This document shows positions 25,724-34,800 of a DNA stretch of 64,000 nt, piece by piece (positions within the stretch are counted from its first letter, which is position 1; each line of letters opens with the position of its first letter). Source of the stretch: a virus; IMG/VR virus record IMGVR_UViG_3300017743_000002, positions 38,381 to 102,380 of that record; one strand, written 5' to 3'. The notes beneath the pieces are model-generated. The model saw only the letters and a list, made by a program, of their open reading frames with translations. It was not told where the DNA came from and made no database searches. The position numbers and the translations under genes were made by a program.

Positions 25724-27897
25724 CTTTTATTTGTATTATCTAATAATGATAATCCTTCAGCTTGTTTTGAAAAAGGATAGTTTGTTGTGTATCTTAATCT
25801 TTTGTGATGATAGAATACATGATTGTACCATAAATCAGCTACATCCCATTCACAATCTTCAATCCTATCCATATACCATTGTTTATCTCTATTTGGTATT
25901 AAATAAGCATGAGCCCAATCTTGATTGTAATCAGTTTTTCTAAATGTTTCATCAACTTCCCATCTAGTCCAAGATGGATTATCTCCAAAACTAATAAATG
26001 GAACATCATCTTTTTCTGAGATAAAACATGCTTTGTTAACTACATCTACAAAATCTATTAGATTAGAATAAATAAACGCATCTGCCTCAAATATCAAAGT
26101 ATAATCGTAATTATCGGTATCTATTTCTTTTAATGCATTTATATGAGCTAAATAACAACCATAATGTCTGCCTGTAATGTTTCCTATACCTTGCTCACCT
26201 TTATAGATTGGAGTATCGGATATATCATCAGGTCTCCTACAAAACTCTGAAGGTGGTGTTCCATTATACACTTCATTAACCATAGGTTTGTAATCAAATC
26301 CCCAACGTTGAAGTTGTTTTAGTGATTTCTCACTAATTCTCTCTCTAATATCATTTGGGTTTGTCATCATATGGATAATTTGAATACGAGGTCTTTTTCT
26401 ATACCAAACCCAACCCTCTTTTGTTTCTACTTGTCCATAAAAATATTCATCAACTGCTTTAGTTAATCCCTCAAACAAATTAGTTCCAAAATCATCTCCA
26501 CCAATTATACCACCTGGTTTAACTTTATAAAACCAATTGTTTATATCATTTTTAACATCATCATATTCATGTCCAGCATCAACCATTATGAAATCTTGTG
26601 AATTGTTTAGGAAAAGATTTTTAGCATTATCTGATGTATCCTTTATTATTTGTATATCATCGAAGTTATTTGATATAATTGAATTATTAGAAAACTCAGT
26701 ATATAAATCATTATCAAATGGTTTTAACATTGTTCTATGTAATAAGTTATCATATCCAACCGAACCCTTAAATGTATCAATAGCAGTAAATCTTACATTC
26801 TTATTTGTTTCTTTTAGTTTAGTTGCAAAATAGTTAGTTGATTTTCCCATCCAAGAACCAAGCTCTATTACGTTTGAATTATTTGGTAATTTTTCAATTA
26901 CTTCATCATATAATTTTTGATAAGAGAACCAACCAGGAATTTCATTGAACTCTGGTTGTAAGGTTTCTAATAATAAATTTTTTGTTTTATGAATATCATC
27001 ATCGATATAAGTTACCAAATCAGTATTATCATATGTATCTAAAAATGTATGTAATCTTCTAAATATAGATGGTAAGCCGTATGAAAGGGCTTCTTTGATT
27101 GAAAGTGGATTAAGTTCTAATGTTGAACTAAAGTAAAATAAATCAGATGCTTTATAGAATTTATCAGTATCATTTCGTTCACCCCATACAACACAATTTT
27201 TAGGTTTGAAATCCATAAGTGGTTTCCAATAATCTTCAAAATTAATTGCTTGATTTCCTACAAAGTGAAATTTAATTTTATACTTCTCTAATAATCTAGC
27301 TACATCAAATATTTCACTTTGGTTTTTACCAACTGAAAATAAACCAACCATAAGAACATGTTTCCAATCTTTTTCAAAACCTAGTTCTTCTTTGGCTTTA
27401 TCTTTATCATATTTAAAATCTTCAATAGGATATTGCCAAACTTTAGTATCTATTCCCAAATGTTCGAATCTTTGTCTACTCCACTCTGATACTAAAATGT
27501 ATCTATCTGGATGATATTTAATTTTATCCGGATTTGTAAAAGAACCATGTGTTGAACAAACTATATCAAACTTTCTCTTTTTGTTTCCAAAAATTTTATC
27601 TAATGTTGAATGGTCTATGAAATGTTCTGGTATTTCAGTAAAATGAATAATATCGGGCTTTATATCATCTATAAGCTTTATAAATGAATTTCCTTTATCT
27701 TCATATAAAGTATGAAGAGTTACTAAATCACCGATTTGATTTTTTTGAACTACAAATACACCACCACTATGGTCATTGTATTCTACAACTTGAATATCAA
27801 ACTCATTATTAAAAGTTTGTATTTGTTTAAGAAGATATTGTGGCATTCCACCCGTTGAAAGATGAGATGCTACATAAAGTAGTTTTTTCTTTACCAT
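25714..27897 (-). CDS. Glycosyltransferase-methyltransferase-glycosyltransferase fusion
   Basis: Three domains are visible in 727 residues. Residues about 1-315 are a GT-B (GT4-like) glycosyltransferase: LYVASHLSTGGMPQYLLKQI at the start, VLMVGLFSVGKNQSE mid-domain and a late ELNPLSIKEALSYGLPSI, the usual acidic nucleotide-sugar motif. Residues about 320-500 are a class I SAM methyltransferase (VIELGSWMGKSTNYFA, then FIMVDAGHEYDDV and GGIIGGDDF), as in sugar or surface-polymer methyltransferases. Residues about 505-727 resemble GT25-type GT-A enzymes (IQIIHMMTNPNDIRERI, GCYLAHINALKE, then FEADAF in place of the E-D-D metal motif). It heads the glycosylation operon behind a host-type promoter-like site and probably extends or caps the glycan. 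Confidence 0.82.
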   Translation of the reverse strand: MVKKKLLYVASHLSTGGMPQYLLKQIQTFNNEFDIQVVEYNDHSGGVFVVQKNQIGDLVTLHTLYEDKGNSFIKLIDDIKPDIIHFTEIPEHFIDHSTLDKIFGNKKRKFDIVCSTHGSFTNPDKIKYHPDRYILVSEWSRQRFEHLGIDTKVWQYPIEDFKYDKDKAKEELGFEKDWKHVLMVGLFSVGKNQSEIFDVARLLEKYKIKFHFVGNQAINFEDYWKPLMDFKPKNCVVWGERNDTDKFYKASDLFYFSSTLELNPLSIKEALSYGLPSIFRRLHTFLDTYDNTDLVTYIDDDIHKTKNLLLETLQPEFNEIPGWFSYQKLYDEVIEKLPNNSNVIELGSWMGKSTNYFATKLKETNKNVRFTAIDTFKGSVGYDNLLHRTMLKPFDNDLYTEFSNNSIISNNFDDIQIIKDTSDNAKNLFLNNSQDFIMVDAGHEYDDVKNDINNWFYKVKPGGIIGGDDFGTNLFEGLTKAVDEYFYGQVETKEGWVWYRKRPRIQIIHMMTNPNDIRERISEKSLKQLQRWGFDYKPMVNEVYNGTPPSEFCRRPDDISDTPIYKGEQGIGNITGRHYGCYLAHINALKEIDTDNYDYTLIFEADAFIYSNLIDFVDVVNKACFISEKDDVPFISFGDNPSWTRWEVDETFRKTDYNQDWAHAYLIPNRDKQWYMDRIEDCEWDVADLWYNHVFYHHKRLRYTTNYPFSKQAEGLSLLDNTNKSWK

Positions 27898-27931
27898 AAC
27901 CTATTTAGATGCTTAGATGCACTTTACAATG

Positions 27932-27962
27932 TAAAGATACGAAAATAATTTTAATTATCCAA
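27932..27962 (-). promoter_or_regulatory. Host-type (Bacteroidota-like) promoter of the glycosylation operon
   Basis: Coding strand: TTG, 20 bases, TATCTTTA, located 35 bases before the start of the glycosyltransferase fusion. The TTGGATAATTAAAA block and spacing are shared with sites at 44110-44140 and 44370-44400. It fits the Bacteroidota TTG/TAnnTTTG promoter with A for the final G. A CTTTAC-AAT-GTAAAG inverted repeat (27922-27936) overlaps the -7 element and could be an operator. Confidence 0.6.
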
Positions 27963-27963
27963 A

Positions 27964-28242
27964 TTATTCTTCAACAGTTATCGTACCTTTATCTAGGTCA
28001 ATCTGTCCATTCTTGTACTTTTTATCTAATTCTCCCAATTTTTCTTCTAATTCGTATATGTACTTATCATTCATTGCTCCGTACTTTTCCTCATTATCAG
28101 AAATCTCATTTAGTTTTTTATTGAGAGCTCTTTTCTGAACAGCCATTTGTCCTAAAAAGATTACAATCTTATCAGTTTCATCTCTAAGGAATTTTAATCT
28201 TTCTAAAATTTCCTTATCTAAGTTTTCTGTTTTTTGTGCCAT
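27964..28242 (-). CDS. Small coiled-coil protein, paralogue of 22991-23395
   Basis: The 92-residue protein is nearly all coiled coil with the C-terminal signature YKNGQIDLDKGTITVEE. It shares the C-terminal beta-like segment and helical layout with the 134-residue protein at 22991-23395. It is the last gene of the fibre unit in transcription order and lies just upstream of the glycosylation operon promoter. Function unknown; a structural or assembly-helper role is a guess. Confidence 0.65.
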   Translation of the reverse strand: MAQKTENLDKEILERLKFLRDETDKIVIFLGQMAVQKRALNKKLNEISDNEEKYGAMNDKYIYELEEKLGELDKKYKNGQIDLDKGTITVEE

Positions 28243-28256
28243 TGTATTTCTTTGTT

Positions 28257-28276
28257 TATATATAAGTATATATAAG
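28257..28276. repeat. Tandem TATATATAAG repeat before 28242
   Basis: Two exact copies of the ten-base unit TATATATAAG stand head to tail, 15 bases before the start codon of the coiled-coil gene. The unit also makes up most of one arm of the inverted repeat at 19506-19529. Possible operator or promoter of a class different from TATTTATA. Confidence 0.4.
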
Positions 28277-28296
28277 TTTTGTTTTACGAAAAATTA

Positions 28297-28563
28297 TTAC
28301 CAATTTGGTGGTGTATCTAAAGATGATGTAGGCCAGTATGCTTTTAACTCATCAAGTGTTGAAAATGAATCTAAAGTAATGGTAGATGGAAAATTTCTTA
28401 AAGTATTTTTTTGTAAAGTTATAGAATGTTGAGTATCCGTATCATACGTTTCTAATGCACGCATAAATTCTATATCCAATTGTTTGAATTTTCGTTCTCT
28501 ATGTTCACGAAAAACTTTTAAAAAGTTTTCCAATGCTTTTGTTTTATCTAATGACCAACTCAT
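28297..28563 (-). CDS. Small protein resembling tail-fibre assembly chaperones
   Basis: The 88-residue protein has a helical N-terminal half (KALENFLKVFREHRERKFKQ) then LDIEFMRALETYDTDTQHSI and a QKNTLRNFPSTI segment ending in a WPTSSLDTPPNW tail. The helix-then-LRNFP layout recalls small phage tail-assembly chaperones of the XkdW type (residue pattern LRDxP), found next to fibre genes. That assignment is tentative. It overlaps its upstream neighbour by four bases and lies immediately downstream of the giant fibre gene. Confidence 0.5.
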   Translation of the reverse strand: MSWSLDKTKALENFLKVFREHRERKFKQLDIEFMRALETYDTDTQHSITLQKNTLRNFPSTITLDSFSTLDELKAYWPTSSLDTPPNW

Positions 28564-28853
28564 AATGATGTATTTTCTGTTAAAAACTCATCCCAACTTT
28601 GAGTAAATGAATTTTGTAAACCAATACCATCATTGTTGGTGTAATCCCAAGCATAATTATCAAAATCAGGTGGGAATTGGGATTCTGATATTATTTGGTA
28701 TCTACAATTTTCAGAAACTGATTTTTTAGCACACCAATTAATTCTATTTCTATAAACATCATTTGATTCACTTACTTTTTGTTCGGTAATTGAACCAATT
28801 CCCGTATCAGAAAGTGATTGTGAAGTTTCAAATATAAAATACAACTTATCCAT
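28560..28853 (-). CDS. Hypothetical small protein next to the giant fibre gene, 97 aa
   Basis: An unrecognised 97-residue acidic protein with two cysteines in a RINWCAKKSVSENCRYQI segment and an aromatic SQFPPDFDNYAWDYTN stretch. It starts 18 bases after the giant fibre gene stop and overlaps the next gene by four bases. A fibre chaperone or small attachment protein is possible from position. Confidence 0.5.
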   Translation of the reverse strand: MDKLYFIFETSQSLSDTGIGSITEQKVSESNDVYRNRINWCAKKSVSENCRYQIISESQFPPDFDNYAWDYTNNDGIGLQNSFTQSWDEFLTENTSL

Positions 28854-28870
28854 AATTTTTCTTTTAATTA

Positions 28871-31800
28871 TTAATCTGAGAATAAAACAAAATATACAAT
28901 ATTTGGGTCTCTATCCTGGTCTCCGTTATTATCTTTAACATTTATTTCAACATTAGAAGTTTTTACCTTTACACCAGTATTAAAAGAGAACTCATTATCT
29001 CCCAAATTTGTTCCAGGTCCATTATCAGTACTACCATTTCTACCATATCCATTTGCAAATCCCAATCCACTTGATAAACTAAAACCAGTTGTACTAGTAA
29101 GTGTTACCGTAAATTCTCCCTTTGATGCCCTAGTTACACTCGAAACATTATGGTCATTGTAAGGTCCTTCAATATTTCCAGATGTACTTACACCAAAATA
29201 ACATGCTGCAACTAATTGCATTGTACCAATTGGAGTTCCATTTAATTCTCGCATCCACCCCTCTCTAAAATAGTTAGAGCTGGCACCTAAGTTCCATCCA
29301 GATGTATCTCCATATGCAGCGTGAGGTGTAGGTTTAATATTACCAGCTATTGAAAGAGCCATTTTATCATTAGTGCTTGTACCACCTGATATTTGATTTC
29401 TTGATTCTATTTTTATAGCACCATCAACTACTTCTACTAATTCAACTTCAGTTGCATCTTGGTCTCTTCTATGTAGTCTAGTGAATCTACCTGTACCAGA
29501 TACTACTTGTATTCCCGCAGGAAGTATTTCAATAAAATTATTATTTTTTTGAATACTAATAGTATCTTGGTATGGAACAACAGTACTTTTGCTTCCATTG
29601 TTTAAATAACCCTTTGCACTGGTGTTATCTGAATCAAAGACAAAATTGGATACACCATAAGTTGTAGTTGTAGTTGCACTAGAATTAGCAGATACTGTTA
29701 CACTTGTTGATGCTCTTGACCTAAGATTAATTCTAAATCTAACTTTATAATTACCAGTATTAGGTATTTCTACATCGAAATTGCTAGTACCTCCAGCTAC
29801 AGTACGAAGTCCTTGATTTGACTGACCATAACTGAAATTTTGCTGATTCCATGATAAAGAACCAAATACGTTGTGAGAAATAATATTATTTGAAATATAG
29901 TTTACATAGTTTGGTACAGTAAAAGTTATTACCTCTTCTTCTTTTTCAATTTTTCTAATATTAGTTATAGCAACTTTCTTTTTAGAATCACCATCCTTAA
30001 CCCACAATTTTAAATGATCTTGTGTCATTGGATTGCCAGCTAATTTATATTTATATAATTCTGATACTATTATTTGACCTGAATTTTTTTGATTACCAAA
30101 CAACCAAAATTTATGAGAATCTGATACTTCAATTTCGTTACCATCAATAGTTACTTTATAAATTTCACTTACATTTGATTTTTTAATCTTAGATATTCTT
30201 GCCGATACCCACTTATCAGTATCACTATCCCATGCTAAAATTTTATCATCTAAAGTAATATCTTTTGCTAACTTTGTATTACCATCTTCTAAAGTAATTT
30301 CAGTAGTACCAACTACGGAATTAATTCCCCCACCACCACTACTTGAGGCTTGCCAAAAATAGAATGCTTCGTTAGCTCCATATACATTTAAAGCGCTTAA
30401 ATATTTGGTAGCTACTAATGTACTTGTATCATCATTCCATAATTCCAAATACTGATATATTGCTCTAGACCCATATGAATTTCCACCGAAAATTTGATTT
30501 CCACCATGAACTTGGCCTTCAACTGATGGTGAATAATTTGGTGATGGTGAATTAAATTCTCCTTCAACAATACCAGTAGCATCTAAATGCAATGATGGAT
30601 AATCAATATCAGTAAGTAAAACTGGTCCTGCATCTAATGCCACATTGGCTGAGAAAATTGAATTTTGGTCCTCACTAGCATTTTCTAAAAAACCATATTG
30701 ACTAGTAGTACTAATTCCAATCACATTTTTATAAAAATGCTGTGAGGTCGATTGTGCAAATGTAAATGTACCGCCACCAGCATCAGTCTCTGTAAATGCA
30801 TCTTGGCTTCCAATTGTTACTCTTTCAGTATATTCAGGAACACCATCATATGCAAAACCATCATTATAGATATAGGTTCTATTACCCATACCAACGTGGT
30901 TTTCACAATAGTACCAAAATTCCATTGAGGATGGGTCTCCAACTAATCCGTTACCACCAGCCCACGGAGATTCCATACTAGCAGATGGAATAATTTGAAT
31001 ATATGCACCAGCATTACCAGGATCAGCACTACTTGTTATAATTAAGAAAGGTTGCTGATATTCAGATGTAGTCAATGTTGTTGATTTATTGTATCTTCCA
31101 CCATATGTACCTATTCCATTTTCCCTCATTGAAAAACTAAATTCATGAGTATCCAATGATGAATCTGATAAATCAAAGTAGTATCCTCTATTTTGAACTG
31201 TACCACCAGTACCAGTATCTCCATATGCACTTCTTTCCAAATAAATTACTGGTGCCTCTTCTGCACCATCACCATAATCTATATAAAATTTACTATTTTG
31301 AACTGTAACTGAGGATGTTGCTGGATAATCTAAACTTTGAGTAACAAGAGATGCACTATAAATTTGGATTTCCCCTACGTTAGGGTCAAATCGTATTTCA
31401 CCATCATCATCTTGCAAGATACCACCAGTTCCATCAATTGGGTTACCATTAGAATCTAACTCACGTGGTGTAATTACCCACTGTCCTATGTTACCATCAT
31501 TAGCATCTATTGTTCCTTTTATAAATGCATCAACTGCATTTACAATACCATCTTTAGTAACGGTGAAATTATATGAACGATTATCAACTTCAGTATATTG
31601 TGTAGTTAAATCATATCCTATTTGAAGACCGGGTCCTCTTATTATTGAATTTGAACCTGTACCTAACAGTGCTGCATTTGATAATGCAATTACACCATCA
31701 TTATATATCATAAAATCTGAACCACTTACCAGTGATAATACAGGCGCAGCTGAGCCACTTGGGTATCCTATGAAGATACCATCTTCTTCAAATGATTGAG

Positions 31801-34800
31801 TTGCCTGTCCAATTGAAATAAATGGAGAAGCACTACCATTTTCAGTATCAGCGTTAAGTGATATAACAGGTTTATTATTTTCACCCGTACCAACATTTAT
31901 TGTTCTATTAGCATAAACATCTTCAGCAAAAAGGATATCAGTTGCAACTGAAGTAAATTGTGCTCCAAATATTGCGAATGCATCATCACCATCTAATTGT
32001 AATCCACCACCACCATTCATAGGTACTAAGTTTGATGCAGCACCTAAAGAAGTCCAAAGAGAGCTTGCTTGTGGGTTTGTTGTTCTTGATTGTCCAGTTA
32101 TTGAACTATTAGCCACATAATATGTATTATCAGAACCATTTGTACCTACTGGGTTAAATATGATATCATTTATAGCATAATCTTGTGTGTTTGCAACCCA
32201 ATCTCCTCTATGATAGTGTTCTATTTCCGTAGTATAAAACCTATCCCCGCTTCCATCATTATATTTAACTACATATTTTAAATCACCAGAAAGATATTCG
32301 GTTGGATTATTATAAGTGTTATTTGTACCAACTTTCCAAGCCCCAGCATATACAATACCAGATGCATCCCCATCAGCACCATCTGTACCATCTTTTACTT
32401 TGGTTAAAGTTTGTGTTGTTGTTGCTGTAAACGCATCTCCTAAAAGTCTTATACCTGAAATATTATAAGTTATGGTAACTGTATCTTCATTGTTATCCAT
32501 AGAAGTAAAATCAGCAACCGTTGCAGTAGTTGTACCACCACCACCAAAAGATGGTGTATTCATAGTAGATGCTGGACTTTGAGTAGCCGTAATTGTATAT
32601 ACACCTGTACCAGCTCCAATTGAGGATACTTTTGTTAGTGCAGTTACACCTTCAAATACTCGTATCTCCGTACCACTATTAGTATATGATGAAACCACAC
32701 CAGCAGATGAAGCTGGTAATGAGTGTGCTTGGTTTGTATTAATTACAGTAATTCCATCAACACCATCTGCTCCATCAGATATAATATAGAATGTTTCGTT
32801 TATTGTGGTTGTTTGAGAAGTAGCAGGGTCAGTAAATACTGCAGTTACTACAACATCTTTAGTATCGGTATAATTTGTATCTCCAAGAGTCATTGAAGTA
32901 CCATCCCCATCATCGGCTGTAATTGTAATTTGAGATGCACCCGTTGCAGTACCTATTTTCATTTGGTCTACTGTACCACTCCAATTTGGTGTTATTGTTA
33001 CGTTCTTTGTATATTCAGTTCCAGACGTATCATAGAAAGATGCCTGAACAGTTAATGTAGTTGGGGTATAGATATTAGTTATCGAGTCTCTTGATGTTTT
33101 TAAGTTTGATGCGATAAATGAACCACCACCTAATCCATCGGTTACATCCAATAATGTTATTGAATCTAATACCTGTGGAGTTGGGGTACTGCCATCTTTT
33201 AGTAAAAGTGTTTTAGTTCCATTAATGAAGTCTTTGTCAATGGTTGGATTATAAACTACACCATTACCAGCATCAGTAACACCAGTTTGTACAGCAAGTA
33301 ATGTATTACCATCATAAATTCGTGCATCAGTACCAGATGTTATATTAGCTACTCCATTTAAATCTGCTTTTTGAACTTGTAGTGTAATATTACCACTACT
33401 ATTTTTTATTTGAGTACCACCAGCAGTTGGAGTAATAAAGAAATTTGGCTCAGTATCCGAACCTGGTTTAACACCAAATATGTTAATTACATCACTAATT
33501 AGTTCGGTTTGGTCTTGTCCACTTAATCCACCATCAGCTACACCAACTCTAAATTGAAGAGGCATATCTGATATTGTTGTTCCACTTAAATCAATACTAC
33601 TTACAATATCATTGTTAGTATCAGAACCATCAGTAAATGTAGTTTCATCAGTAAAGTTAGTACCACCACCAGTAAATTTAAAATAAGGGTCTATGAAGTT
33701 AGATGATGATGCAAATACGTTAATTGAAGATGGTGATGGATTGTTACCATTTTGGTCATATGCAATTACAAAAGTATTAGCTGATAATGAAACAGTCTTA
33801 CCAGTTCCAGATGCAGCAGTCCAAGGACCTACTGCTGGAGGTCCATCGGTAGCATCACCACTTACATCAGATGTATGTGCTGAATTTGCTGTCCAACTTT
33901 GTCCGTTATAGATAACCAAATCATCAGCGGCATAAACTGTAGCAGTAGCCCATATACCTCTTAATGTTGGTTCTGTAGCACCAGCAGATGTTTGTCTTAT
34001 GGAACCTCTAATTGTTAAAGTTTCACCATCCCATTTTAATTGGTTATAACTTCCACCATTATTTGTACCCGTTAGTGAAAGTATCCCAGATGTACTATTG
34101 GTTCCAGCACCTGCTCCACCCATATCATTGGTTACTCCTAAGAATGCACCCGGCTGTCCGAATCCTTGAGTACCAGTTTGTCCAACCGCTATGTAAGGTT
34201 CATCCGTTCCACCAACAATTGCTATATTTGCGTTAACGTTTCCAGGAGGTGGTTCACCAACATTGATTGTATTTTTTACAAATGATTCTTCGAAGATTGC
34301 TAACTTAGCAGCAACGAAGAAATCTTGTTGACCTAAATATTGCCATCCCCCAGCATCAATATCACCTTCTTGAGTTGCAGGTGGTCCAGCAGAGTAAACA
34401 GGTTGAGCAGTATAAATACCATCATCATTACCCAATCCATCAGATTCTTCAGTATATTCTGATTTGTTTATTAATTCTTCAGTAGTTGCCCAATAGTGAA
34501 CCTCATCACTAATTTCTCTAAATACAGCATCTCTTCTTTTTTGAGTTAAATCGAATATATATGCTATTTCCTCATCCCATTCACCCCTCACAACAATACC
34601 AGGTCCAGTTGCTCCTTCAAAAACAGTTGAGAATGATTGTTGTACAAATTGTTCACCCCTACCATTTTCAAAATCAATTTTAAATACAATAAATCCTTGT
34701 GTATTTTGTTGAGGTGAATTCCAATTAGTTACAGCAGATGAACTAGCATATAATTCACCAGAAGAAGATACTATTTCTTTTGAATCTCTTAAAGTACCTT

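Noticed and set aside
29870-30319. Full protein-splicing intein in the fibre
   Set aside because: The residue after the terminal Asn is Val and position 1 is Ser; standard splicing chemistry would be blocked, so only cleavage is proposed.
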